DNA of 64,000 nt from Oscillospiraceae bacterium (GTDB lineage Bacteria > Bacillota > Clostridia > Oscillospirales > Oscillospiraceae). The DNA lies in contig CADBKO010000019.1 of NCBI GenBank assembly GCA_902795345.1, forward strand, positions 1 to 64,000, written 5' to 3'. The position numbers and the translations under genes were made by a program. This document shows positions 16,071-24,183 of the stretch, piece by piece. Positions within the stretch are counted from its first letter, which is position 1; each line of letters starts with the position of its first letter. Below the pieces are notes generated by a model that was not told the origin of the DNA, did no database searches, and saw only the letters and a program-made list of their open reading frames with translations.

Positions 16071-17036
16071 TTAGCCCGCGATCTCGATCTCAAAGTCGCC
16101 GGTGTCGGATTTCAGCTCGCAGCGGCCGCCGGGCTCGCTGCTGGGCAGCTTGACCCTTCCCGTGTGCGTGTCGGCCTCAAAGGTTTTGGGGGTCAGCAGG
16201 GTGCCGGTCACGTCCCCGGTGTCCGTTTCCACGCGGATCTCCGGCGCGTCGGAGCGGTCAAAGCTCACATCCCCGGTGTCCGTCTCGATCCGGAGGGACT
16301 CCGAAGCCAACACGCGGGTGAGGTCCACTTCTCCCGTGGTGGTTTTCACCCGGGCGTCGGCGCAGTTCAGGTCGGTGAAGCCGACCTCGCCCGTGCTGGT
16401 CTGAACCTTCACGCTGCCCGCGATCACGCTGGCGCTCACCCGGATATGGCCGGTGCTGGCTGTCAGGTCCAGGGAATCCGCCTTAAGCCCGTCGAGGCTG
16501 ATATCCCCGGTGCTGGTCCGGATGCTGACGCTCCCTTCCGTGAAAGCCCGGAAGTCGATATCCGCCGTGCTGCCGGTCATCAGTACGCTCCGGAAGCGGA
16601 AGGCGGCGGGCACCGTCACATCGCCGGTGCTTGTTTTGAGGGTAAGGGCGCCGTATTCCTTCTTCGGCAGATAAACGGTGACGGAGGTCTTTTCACCGCC
16701 TACGCCGATCTTCTCATGCCAACGCTGAGTGTCCACCGCCTGGATGCTGAGGGTGCCGTCAGAGACGGCGACCACATGCTGCAGGCCTTCTTCCTCCACG
16801 CAGATCACCTTGAGCTTTCCGTCCTCCGAGGGAAGGAAGGTAAGCTCCGCCGTGTCGATGCCGATCAGGATATCCTCGAAATCCCCCGCCGGGGTATAGG
16901 TATTCGTCACGGTCCTTCTGGTGCCCAGCCGCCGAAAATCGAACTTCATGGAGAACATGGCGGCCACCATGATCAGCGCGCCCACCACCAGCAGGATCAA
17001 CGCCGCCGGGATCAGTTTTCTCAGTCTCCTATTCAT
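16071..17036 (-). CDS. DUF4097 beta-helix repeat protein, membrane-anchored
   Basis: The 321-residue protein has one N-terminal membrane helix (about residues 9-29) and then a run of short repeats of the form hxxxTSTGDVxh (LKTSTGDVTV, IRTSTGDISL, LTASTGHIRV, VQTSTGEVGF, VKTTTGEVDL, IETDTGDVSF, VETDTGDVTG), the DUF4097 beta-solenoid/adhesin-like fold. The family is typically the third gene of padR-DUF1700-DUF4097 operons, as here, and is thought to be an envelope-sensing or surface component. The ATG at 17036 overlaps the DUF1700 stop (ATGA); the upstream in-frame extension to 17126 is not used. Confidence 0.88.
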   Translation of the reverse strand: MNRRLRKLIPAALILLVVGALIMVAAMFSMKFDFRRLGTRRTVTNTYTPAGDFEDILIGIDTAELTFLPSEDGKLKVICVEEEGLQHVVAVSDGTLSIQAVDTQRWHEKIGVGGEKTSVTVYLPKKEYGALTLKTSTGDVTVPAAFRFRSVLMTGSTADIDFRAFTEGSVSIRTSTGDISLDGLKADSLDLTASTGHIRVSASVIAGSVKVQTSTGEVGFTDLNCADARVKTTTGEVDLTRVLASESLRIETDTGDVSFDRSDAPEIRVETDTGDVTGTLLTPKTFEADTHTGRVKLPSSEPGGRCELKSDTGDFEIEIAG

Positions 17037-17641
17037 TCCGCACCCTTCTTTCTCATCAGCAGGCTCTTGAAGCCCAGCACCAGCTTTTTCATCCCCTTGA
17101 CCAGGCCCTTCGCCAGGGCGTTGCATGCCGGGAACAGGAGGAGCCCCAGTCCGACGGCAGCCAGCCCCGCGCCGACGGCGAAGGCCGCGCCGGGGATATT
17201 GCCCCGGAGTATATAGATGACGGAGAAGGCGACGAAGGCGACGCCGCCCACCGACAGGCTCAGGGCCGCGGCATAGAGGGAGATCACCACCGACCAGGCG
17301 GCGGCTGCCAGGCTCAGGGCCACGGCGAAGGCCGCGATCAAAAGGCTCACCCAGATGGGGGACCCCAGCACCAGCAGCACCGTCGTCAGGCCCTTCCCGC
17401 TGCGCTTCCGCTCACTGCGGACCTTTTCCTTCACCAGCTTTACCAGGGGGGTATCGGCGGTGATCTGGACGATCACCGATTCCACGCTTCCCAGCTCCGC
17501 CAGGGCCTCTTCCTCCGTCAGCCCCTCTTCCATCCGGTCGTCGATCATCTCGTCGTAAAAGGCGATGCGCTCCTCGATGTCCGCCGGAGGCAGCCCCCGC
17601 AGCCCCTCCCGGAGCGACGCCAAGAATTCCTGTTTCGTCAT
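17033..17641 (-). CDS. DUF1700 (HAAS-domain) membrane protein
   Basis: The 202-residue protein starts MTKQEFLASLREGLRGLPPADIEERIAFYDEMIDDR, the helical DUF1700/HAAS N-terminus, with EEALAELGSVESV matching its conserved end, then about four membrane helices (100-185) and a basic tail. It sits between a PadR regulator and a DUF4097 protein with ATGA overlaps on both sides. The set is a widespread three-gene Firmicute operon implicated in envelope signalling, although its signal is unknown. Confidence 0.9.
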   Translation of the reverse strand: MTKQEFLASLREGLRGLPPADIEERIAFYDEMIDDRMEEGLTEEEALAELGSVESVIVQITADTPLVKLVKEKVRSERKRSGKGLTTVLLVLGSPIWVSLLIAAFAVALSLAAAAWSVVISLYAAALSLSVGGVAFVAFSVIYILRGNIPGAAFAVGAGLAAVGLGLLLFPACNALAKGLVKGMKKLVLGFKSLLMRKKGAE

Positions 17642-17955
17642 GGTTCCTCTCCCTCCCCGATGATGAAGCGGTAGATCGTCATGATCCCTTTCCACTCCTC
17701 TTTGAATTCCTCGATGCGCTTTAGACCAAGGGGTGTGATGTGGTAGTATTTTCGCAGCCTGCCCCCATGCTCCGCCGAGTAGACGGTGAGTGCTCCCCCG
17801 GCCTCCAGCCGCTTGAGGATGGTATAGAGGGTGGACTCCGACAGCTCCACGCAGGGCTTCACATCCTTGATGATCTGATACCCGTAGGAGTCCTTATCCC
17901 GGATGGCGGCCAGAACGCAGATATCCAGGATGCCCCGTTTCAGTTGCGCGTCCAC
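17638..17955 (-). CDS. PadR-family transcriptional regulator
   Basis: The 105-residue protein is a canonical small PadR: LKRGILDICVLAAIRDKDSYGYQII, the recognition segment ESTLYTILKRLEAGG and the wing RLRKYYHITPLG. The start codon is GTG at 17955, with GGGAGGT seven bases upstream. First gene of the padR-DUF1700-DUF4097 operon; the perfect inverted repeat over its promoter (18004-18032) is the expected autoregulatory operator. It is distinct in sequence from the PadR at 6708. Confidence 0.94.
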   Translation of the reverse strand: MDAQLKRGILDICVLAAIRDKDSYGYQIIKDVKPCVELSESTLYTILKRLEAGGALTVYSAEHGGRLRKYYHITPLGLKRIEEFKEEWKGIMTIYRFIIGEGEEP

Positions 17956-18003
17956 GTTATACCTCCCTTCGCAATATACTTCGCTTTGCGATGCTTCCCA
18001 TTA

Positions 18004-18040
18004 CGGGATACATCATAACGTGAGGTATCCCGTTTGTCAA
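18004..18040 (-). promoter_or_regulatory. Promoter and PadR-type operator of the DUF1700/DUF4097 operon
   Basis: Minus strand TTGACA (18040-18035), 17 bases, TATGAT (18017-18012). The -10 box lies between the arms of a perfect 8-bp inverted repeat, CGGGATAC (18004-18011) and GTATCCCG (18025-18032), spacer 13. A repressor bound here would occlude the -10; PadR at 17638 is the obvious candidate. Confidence 0.75.
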
Positions 18041-18072
18041 GCACTTTTGGAAAGTTTTTTCCGGGGATTTTT

Positions 18073-18110
18073 GCGCGCAAAAAAGCAGCCGGCGTTTTCG
18101 CGTCGGCTGC
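18073..18110 (-). terminator. Terminator of the blaI-blaR1-SDR operon
   Basis: Minus strand: GCAGCCGACG (18110-18101) pairs with CGCCGGCTGC (18094-18085) with one mismatch around a GAAAAC-type loop, followed by six T residues (18084-18079). It lies 25 bases beyond the SDR stop. Confidence 0.85.
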
Positions 18111-18135
18111 GGTGATGCGATTCATGCTTTGCCGG

Positions 18136-18927
18136 TCAGGTCAGGATCCTCCGGATCGCCCACAGCCGCATCCGCTGGGGCAGAAATCTAAACAGAAGCA
18201 GCAGAGGATTTCGGTTGAGGTGATACACCGGCCTGGGCCGGGGGGCGGCCAGCACCCCGGAAAGAAGGGCGGCCACCCTCTCCGGGGGAACGCTGCGGGC
18301 CTCCACCTTCTCCACGATCCGGCGGAAGCGGGCCGCGTTCATGGAATAGAGCTTCGTCTCTTCGCAGAACTTCGCCAGCTTTTCCGTGGAGACGGGGAGC
18401 ATCCCCGTGCGTACCGCGCCGGGACGGAGTACGATCACCGGATGGCCCAGGAGCTGCAGCTCCATGCGCAGGGCCTCGGCATATTTGTCCAGGGCCGCTT
18501 TCGTCACCGCGTAGATCCCGGTGAAGGGCAGGACCGGCAGGGGCGCAAGCTCGCTGGTGACGATGACGATTCTCCCGCCGGGCGCAAGCAGGGGAAGAAA
18601 AGCCCGGTTTACGCGGAAGGCGGCGAAGAGATTGACGTCGAAATCCCGGAGGAAATCCGCCTCCGGCATCTCCACAAGAGAGCCCAGGTCATAGATCCCC
18701 GCCGCGTGGACGATCCCGTCCAGAGTCCCCGCCTCCTCTTGCACGATGCGGAAGGCGGCCTCCACCTCCTCCGGCTTCGTCAGGTCCGCCGGGATCAGGG
18801 TCCAGCCCTCCGGCGAAGGGCCCGAAGCCCGGTCCAGGCCCCAGACCCGGTGGCCCTCCCCGGTCAGGGCGCGGCACAGGGCGCTGCCCATGCCTCCGGC
18901 GGCGCCGGTGATCAGATATTTTCCCAT
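18136..18927 (-). CDS. Short-chain dehydrogenase/reductase (SDR)
   Basis: The 263-residue classical SDR has the nucleotide-binding TGAAGGMG (residues 7-14), HAAG in place of NNAG, and the catalytic set with Ser in VTSELAPL and YAVTK. The C-terminal region is hydrophobic and basic. It probably oxidises or reduces an alcohol/ketone with NAD(P)(H); the substrate is unknown. It starts three bases after the stop of the M56 gene, with its ribosome site GGGGAG inside that gene's end, so it belongs to the blaI operon, an unusual partner for BlaR1-like genes. Confidence 0.9.
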   Translation of the reverse strand: MGKYLITGAAGGMGSALCRALTGEGHRVWGLDRASGPSPEGWTLIPADLTKPEEVEAAFRIVQEEAGTLDGIVHAAGIYDLGSLVEMPEADFLRDFDVNLFAAFRVNRAFLPLLAPGGRIVIVTSELAPLPVLPFTGIYAVTKAALDKYAEALRMELQLLGHPVIVLRPGAVRTGMLPVSTEKLAKFCEETKLYSMNAARFRRIVEKVEARSVPPERVAALLSGVLAAPRPRPVYHLNRNPLLLLFRFLPQRMRLWAIRRILT

Positions 18928-18930
18928 GCT

Positions 18931-21531
18931 CTACTCCCCTTCGTCCCCGGCTTCCGGCACCCAAAGGCGGAATACGCCGTCGTAACCGGCCTCCTCATAC
19001 CGTTCCGCCTCAGGGATATATTTCCCCCGCCGGTAGACGCCCAGGGCGCACCAATAGTCTCCGGGCGCAAGCCGGTAGAGAGCGTCCAGGCTGTCATCCT
19101 CCTGCTGCACCAGCAGGGTCAGATCTCCGTCGTAAACTCGGATGGGCCTACCGCAGCTGACGTTTTCTCCCAGGGTCAGGCTCAGCTCTCCCTCCAGGAT
19201 CAGGACGGGGATCTTGTCTCCATGCTCCTGAATATCATATTCCAAGGGCTCCCCGTCACCCGCAAGAAAGGCGTGTTCTTCCTCCAGCCAAGTCGTTTCA
19301 TAGCGGAGATGCAGATAAGGAACGATGGTCGCGCTGCCGCTTGTCACGGTGAGCAGCGGCGCTTCCCCGATGTCGGGTCCGTCAGGCTCGTCAGGCTGCG
19401 GCGCGGCAATGGCGGCGGACCCGAAAAACAGCTCCCGCAGCCACGTGCGGTATTCCTCGGTGATATTGTAAATGTAGCTGGAAACAGGGTGCAGGAAGGG
19501 CATGATGGAAATATCCTCCTCCGGGATGTCGTAGGTGGAGAGGATCCGCTTCATCTCCTCCACCGTCGCGCCCTGCAGGCTCCATATTTCTTCACTCGTC
19601 TTATTCCGGTTCGTCCCCCCCATGAGGCCGCAGCGCAGGACGCCCGGCCCCAGCTGCCAGACATAGAGCTCCAGCCCCTTGAAGGCGGACAGGCCGAAAT
19701 ACTCCGGGTATTTTTCCCGCAGGGCGTCCAAATTCAGCGCTTCCTCTGACGGCTCCTCCAGCGTGCCGGCCAGCCGGTACAGCCGATAGACCCGGCTGTC
19801 GTCGGAATAAGGATCCCCGGCCTCCCCAGCGTCATACCAGCCCGCACCCAGGAGGATATCCCCGTCGGCCTGCCAGAACAGATCATAAAACCGCGCGTCC
19901 GGTGCGTCCTCCGTGACCGCCCGCCAGGCCAACCGGTTCCGCTTCCGCAGAGCGGCGGCGGAAGCATAGGCGGCATAATACCCGTATTTGCCGTCAAAGC
20001 TGCTTTTCTCCGGCGTGAAGGGCTCCAGCCTGCCGATGCGCTGCCATTCTCTGCCCGCTTCCCCGGTGGAGATCAGCAGCTCATAGTTATCATTGATCGC
20101 GCAGCGGCGCAGCTCCGTCCGGGGATCGTCCCGGCCGCTGTCGTACAAAACGCCTTGCACCTCGTAATGCTTCCACATCCAGTCCAGGGCGTTTTCCTTC
20201 CGGGGGATCCAGCGGCTTTCCCACTCCATAAAGGCGTCGTCGAAGCTCTCCTCCATCCGCCAGGCCTTCCGGGCCTTTCCCGCGGCGTCGAAGCTGGTGA
20301 TAATCGTCCGGTAATCATCTTCCCTCCCCCGCAGGAGATCAAAGCCGCTGTAATACTGACAGTGCACCAGCAGGAGGCATCCGTCTTCGTACCACAGGCT
20401 GACGCTCCGGGACAGGGTGCCGGGATCGTCCGCCCCAACGGGGAACCGCCGCCCCCGATGATTCTCGATCAATTTGGTCAGCTCCGCCCAGGCTTCCGGA
20501 GGAAGGGGGATATTCTCCCCCAGCGAGGCATACTCCGCCGAGACGACGCTGCTCTCCCCGGGCAGGACGGCGGCCGGGTCCGTCAGGAAGCAAAGGGCCG
20601 CCAGAAGGCAGAGGAGCAGCGCCGCAGCCACGATCCAGAGGGCGGGTTTTTTATAGTTCAGTATTCCCTTCACCCGCTGCTTCACCCCCGCCTCCCCGAA
20701 GGCCAGGGGGCAGGCGGCGATCCCGCGGCGGCGGCTGAGGTCCAGCAGGGCCTGGGAGTAGTCCGCCCGCTCTGGCGCGCTCATTTCCCGCACCACCCGC
20801 TCGTCGCAGGCCAGCTCGATATCCCGGCACAGGAGGATATAGGCCAGCCAGAGGAGAGGGTTGAACCAGTGGACAGAAAGGAGCAGAAAGCCCAGAGGCT
20901 TCCACCAATGGTCCCGCCGCCGGAGATGGGCCCGCTCGTGGGCCAGCACAAAGGAAAGCCGGGACTCGTCCATGTGGGAGGGTATGCAGATGCGCGGGCG
21001 GAAAACGCCGAGAATAAAGGGCGTGTCGATTTCGTCGCAGAGGAACACGCCCTCCCGGAAGGGCGCGGAGGCCGCCGTCCGCCGCCGGAGGCGCAAATAG
21101 CTCCAAAGGGCATAGAGGAGCATCCCCAGGACGCCGAGGGCCCAGACCGGGGGCAGATACGCGCCGGGGGCCGCAGCAGAGCTGACCCGGACATTCTGCG
21201 CTGCCCCATGGCTTTCGTTTATCTCCCGATCCCGGGTCGTCTCCCATTCCGGCGCGGGCAGGCCCTCGTCCACCGCGGCGATCAGCCGCTGCTCCGAAGA
21301 TTTGAAAGCCTTCTCCCGGGGCATCAGGCTGAGCCGTCCCTCCGGCAGCACCGGGCAGAGCAGCCGCACCGCCACCAGCGCCCAAAGCAGACAGCGGGTC
21401 CACTTAGGCGCTTTGCGCAGCACCAGCCGCAGGGCCAGCGCCGCCGCCACCAGGATGCCGGCGGAGAAGCTCATGCGCAGCACCGCCCGGAACAGGCGCT
21501 GGATGTTCAGCAGCAAAAGCTCCATTCTCAT
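18931..21531 (-). CDS. BlaR1-like M56 membrane metallopeptidase with a large C-terminal sensor region
   Basis: The 866-residue protein has an N-terminal BlaR1/MecR1-type domain: membrane helices, the gluzincin motif HERAH (198-202) and the downstream ELACDERVV, and a further helix near 300-320 (LWIVAAALLLCLLAALCF). Known family members are activated from outside and cleave a BlaI-type repressor. Here the outside part (about 330-866) is not a penicillin-binding domain; no SxxK-type beta-lactam site is evident. The ligand is therefore something other than a beta-lactam, or unknown. ATG overlaps the blaI stop (ATGA). Confidence 0.88.
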   Translation of the reverse strand: MRMELLLLNIQRLFRAVLRMSFSAGILVAAALALRLVLRKAPKWTRCLLWALVAVRLLCPVLPEGRLSLMPREKAFKSSEQRLIAAVDEGLPAPEWETTRDREINESHGAAQNVRVSSAAAPGAYLPPVWALGVLGMLLYALWSYLRLRRRTAASAPFREGVFLCDEIDTPFILGVFRPRICIPSHMDESRLSFVLAHERAHLRRRDHWWKPLGFLLLSVHWFNPLLWLAYILLCRDIELACDERVVREMSAPERADYSQALLDLSRRRGIAACPLAFGEAGVKQRVKGILNYKKPALWIVAAALLLCLLAALCFLTDPAAVLPGESSVVSAEYASLGENIPLPPEAWAELTKLIENHRGRRFPVGADDPGTLSRSVSLWYEDGCLLLVHCQYYSGFDLLRGREDDYRTIITSFDAAGKARKAWRMEESFDDAFMEWESRWIPRKENALDWMWKHYEVQGVLYDSGRDDPRTELRRCAINDNYELLISTGEAGREWQRIGRLEPFTPEKSSFDGKYGYYAAYASAAALRKRNRLAWRAVTEDAPDARFYDLFWQADGDILLGAGWYDAGEAGDPYSDDSRVYRLYRLAGTLEEPSEEALNLDALREKYPEYFGLSAFKGLELYVWQLGPGVLRCGLMGGTNRNKTSEEIWSLQGATVEEMKRILSTYDIPEEDISIMPFLHPVSSYIYNITEEYRTWLRELFFGSAAIAAPQPDEPDGPDIGEAPLLTVTSGSATIVPYLHLRYETTWLEEEHAFLAGDGEPLEYDIQEHGDKIPVLILEGELSLTLGENVSCGRPIRVYDGDLTLLVQQEDDSLDALYRLAPGDYWCALGVYRRGKYIPEAERYEEAGYDGVFRLWVPEAGDEGE

Positions 21532-21893
21532 TCCTCCCGCCGCGCCGCGTCGATCAACCGCTGGATGGCGGCAGCCTCCTCCTCCGTGAGCTTATGCCCG
21601 GCGGTAAAGGCCGCCACGAAGGCAGGAAGAGAACCGTGGAAGGATTCCTCCACCACCTGCCTGCTCTTGGATGCATAAAAGGCATCCCGGGAGATCAGCG
21701 CAGAGACCACGCCCCCCTCGTTCCGAAACAGGCCCTTTTCGCAGAGCCTGCGGAGCACGGTATAGGTGGTGGGTTTCTTCCAGTTCAGTTCTTCCCGGCA
21801 GAGCTTCACCAGCTCGCCGGAGGCCACGGGCTCATGGGCCCACACGATGTCCGCGAACCGTTCCTGCACGGCTCCCAGCTCCATGTCGATCAT
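21528..21893 (-). CDS. blaI: BlaI/MecI/CopY-family repressor
   Basis: The 121-residue protein matches BlaI/MecI: an N-terminal winged helix (VWAHEPVASGELVKLC, then NWKKPTTYTVLRRLCEKGLF) and a C-terminal dimerisation helix with FHGSLPAFVAAFTAG. It is coupled to the M56 protease gene, and two dyads GTTTA-N6-TAAAC lie over its promoter. Expected role: represses its own operon until cleaved by, or released through, the BlaR1-like partner. The symbol denotes family only. Confidence 0.92.
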   Translation of the reverse strand: MIDMELGAVQERFADIVWAHEPVASGELVKLCREELNWKKPTTYTVLRRLCEKGLFRNEGGVVSALISRDAFYASKSRQVVEESFHGSLPAFVAAFTAGHKLTEEEAAAIQRLIDAARREE

Positions 21894-21910
21894 CCGAAAG
21901 CGCTCCTTTC

Positions 21911-21965
21911 GGTTTATTCCTGTAAACCCTTATCTTAGTTTATCGCAATAAACCGAGCTTGTCAA
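21911..21965 (-). promoter_or_regulatory. blaI operon promoter with two operator dyads
   Basis: Minus strand TTGACA (21965-21960), 17 bases, TAAACT (21942-21937). Two identical dyads of the form GTTTA-N6-TAAAC lie at 21912-21927 and 21938-21953, 26 bp centre to centre; the second covers the -10 and most of the spacer, the first lies in the transcribed leader. The classic BlaI operator is TACA/TGTA based, so the sequence differs, but the two-site arrangement fits a BlaI dimer pair. Confidence 0.75.
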
Positions 21966-22010
21966 GAGGCCGCTCACAACACAGGCGGCAGCCGGATCCC
22001 GGCGTGTCGA

Positions 22011-22039
22011 TTGAGTTTTCAGACCGGCTGTGGTATGAT
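22011..22039 (+). promoter_or_regulatory. Promoter of the moxR operon
   Basis: TTGAGT (22011-22016), 17 bases, TATGAT (22034-22039), 33 bases before the moxR ATG. It is back to back with the blaI promoter. Confidence 0.65.
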
Positions 22040-22072
22040 AGCCAAAACACACATGAATAAGGCGGTGATCCT

Positions 22073-23011
22073 ATGTCTGAACTCGCACTGGTGGAAAAAG
22101 TCAAGGAGAATATCTCGAAGGTGATCGTCGGCAAGGAGGAGCAGACGGAGCTGCTGCTGCTGGCTCTGGTCTGTGGGGGGCATGTGCTCATCGAGGACGT
22201 GCCCGGCCTGGGGAAGACCACCCTGGTCTCGGCCCTGGCCAAGTCCCTCAACTGCTCCTTTTCCCGCATCCAATTCACATCCGACCTGCTGCCCTCCGAC
22301 GTGACGGGTTACACGGCCTTCAACCCCAAGACCGGGGAACGGGAGGTCTGCTTCGGCGGCCTGATGTCCCAGATCGTGCTGGCGGACGAGATCAACCGCA
22401 CCAGCCCCAAGACCCAATCCAGCCTGCTGGAGGCCATGCAGGAGGGGCAGCTGACCATCGACGGCACCACCTATCCGCTGCCTGAGCCCTTCATCGTGCT
22501 GGCTACCCAGAACCCGGTGGAGCATACGGGCACCTATCCGCTGCCGGAGGCCCAGCTGGACCGTTTCTTCATGCTGCTCAGCCTGGGCTATCCCACCCAC
22601 AGCGAGGAGATCGACATCCTCAAGCGCAACATGCGCGCCCGCCCCATCGAGACCTTGGAGCCGGTGGCCTCCGCCGAGGACATCCTGGCCCTGCGGGAGG
22701 AGCGGACCAAGGTCCTCTGCGCCGACGCGGTGCTGGACTACATCGTCAAGATCGCGGAGGCCACCCGGCGGGATGAGCGCATCAGCCTGGGGATCAGCCC
22801 CCGGGGCTGCATCGCACTCACGGAGGCGGCCATGGCCTGCGCCATGTTCGCCAGGCGGAACTACACCCTGCCGGACGACGTGCAGAAGCTGGCCCTGCCG
22901 GTGCTGGCCCACCGCATCGTTCTGGACCGGCGCAGCGGCCTCCGGGGGGAGGACCGGCGGAGCGTCCTCAGCGCCATCATCCGGGAGCTCAAGGTCCCGG
23001 CGGTGTCATGA
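22073..23011 (+). CDS. MoxR-family AAA+ ATPase
   Basis: The 312-residue protein has the Walker A loop DVPGLGKTT (residues 42-50), Walker B ADEINR and the sensor TQNPVEHTGTYPLPEAQLDRF typical of MoxR ATPases. MoxR proteins act as chaperones for the maturation or regulation of partner complexes and are almost always encoded with DUF58 and transglutaminase-like proteins, as here. Its end overlaps the DUF58 gene by four bases. Confidence 0.95.
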   Translation: MSELALVEKVKENISKVIVGKEEQTELLLLALVCGGHVLIEDVPGLGKTTLVSALAKSLNCSFSRIQFTSDLLPSDVTGYTAFNPKTGEREVCFGGLMSQIVLADEINRTSPKTQSSLLEAMQEGQLTIDGTTYPLPEPFIVLATQNPVEHTGTYPLPEAQLDRFFMLLSLGYPTHSEEIDILKRNMRARPIETLEPVASAEDILALREERTKVLCADAVLDYIVKIAEATRRDERISLGISPRGCIALTEAAMACAMFARRNYTLPDDVQKLALPVLAHRIVLDRRSGLRGEDRRSVLSAIIRELKVPAVS

Positions 23012-24171
23012 AAGCGCTGCGGATCCTCTATTATCTGCTGATGCCGGTTTTCCTCGTTGCCGGACTGTATACGGGGATGCGGCTCTGGTTCATCCTGCTG
23101 CTGGCCCAGATCCTTCTGGTGCTGTTCATCTTCGCCCTGAACCAGTGGACGCTGCGCACCTTCGCCTATACCCAGAGCCTGGACGTGGCCGAGGCGGTGA
23201 AGGGCAGCGAGACGGCCCTTCACCTGTCCATCCGCAACGAGAAGCCCTTCCCTCTGAGCATGATGAAGGTGGACGTGGAGATGGCGGCCCCCAGCGAGAA
23301 TACCCAGGTCTCTTTCAGCCTGCTGCCCTTCACCGGCAAGGAATTCGACTTCAAGGTGGCCATGCCCTACCGCGGGGTCTATCCCATCGGCATCACCACC
23401 ATGCGCATCACGGATATATTCGGCCTGCTGCCCATGGGCTTCGACATGCGGAAGCTGAAATACTACCGGCAGCCGGAGCTCACCGTCTATCCCCGGGCCG
23501 AGACGCCGGATTCTCTCTATGCGGACATGGCGGACGAGAAGCTGTTCGGGGAGCGCTACCTGCATGCTTCCGAGAGCGGGAGCAGCATTTCCGGCGCGCG
23601 GGCCTACCGGCCCGGCGATCCGCTGAAGCAGATCCATTGGAAAAAGAGCGCCCAGCACGGGGAGCTGTTCGTCAAGCAGTATGAACAGCCCGCCCGGGAG
23701 AACGTGGCCGTTTTCATCGACAACTGCGCCCACGGCGAAGCCGGAGAGGCGGCTCTTGCCGCCGCGGACACGGTCTGCGAAGCTGCCGCCTGCATCACCC
23801 TCCACTGCCTGGCCCGGAACCGCAGCGCCCTTCTGCGGGCCCTGGGGGACACCAAGGGCGTCCGGCAGGGGGAGGAAGCCCCGGACATGGCGGATTTCGA
23901 GAAGGTCCGCCGGTGGCTGGCCCTGCTCCCCTTCGAGGACAAGGCTCCCGGCCCCCTGCCTCTGGAGGACTGCCGGGGCGGGAGCGCCCTCATCGTCATC
24001 ACCTCCGCCTGCAGCGAAGCCCTGGAAGCGAGCATCGCGGAGGCGGCGCCCTTTTTCAGCGCCGTCACCCTGGTGCTGGTGGGGGACGGTCATGCCGACA
24101 CGGGGCTGACGCCCACGCTCCGCCTGCCCGTCGGCTGCGACGTGGCGGCCGAGCTGGTCGCGCTGGAATGA
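23008..24171 (+). CDS. DUF58 (von Willebrand A-like) domain protein
   Basis: The 387-residue protein begins with two membrane helices (5-45) and has the DUF58 core with GERYLHASESGSSISGARAYRPGDPLKQIHWKKSAQ... around residues 170-220; the RxYxPGDxxxxIxWKxSA segment is the family hallmark. DUF58 proteins are partners of MoxR ATPases. Start ATG overlaps the moxR stop (ATGA), and the transglutaminase gene follows after 12 bases. Confidence 0.93.
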   Translation: MKALRILYYLLMPVFLVAGLYTGMRLWFILLLAQILLVLFIFALNQWTLRTFAYTQSLDVAEAVKGSETALHLSIRNEKPFPLSMMKVDVEMAAPSENTQVSFSLLPFTGKEFDFKVAMPYRGVYPIGITTMRITDIFGLLPMGFDMRKLKYYRQPELTVYPRAETPDSLYADMADEKLFGERYLHASESGSSISGARAYRPGDPLKQIHWKKSAQHGELFVKQYEQPARENVAVFIDNCAHGEAGEAALAAADTVCEAAACITLHCLARNRSALLRALGDTKGVRQGEEAPDMADFEKVRRWLALLPFEDKAPGPLPLEDCRGGSALIVITSACSEALEASIAEAAPFFSAVTLVLVGDGHADTGLTPTLRLPVGCDVAAELVALE

Positions 24172-24183
24172 GGGGGTGACGGG

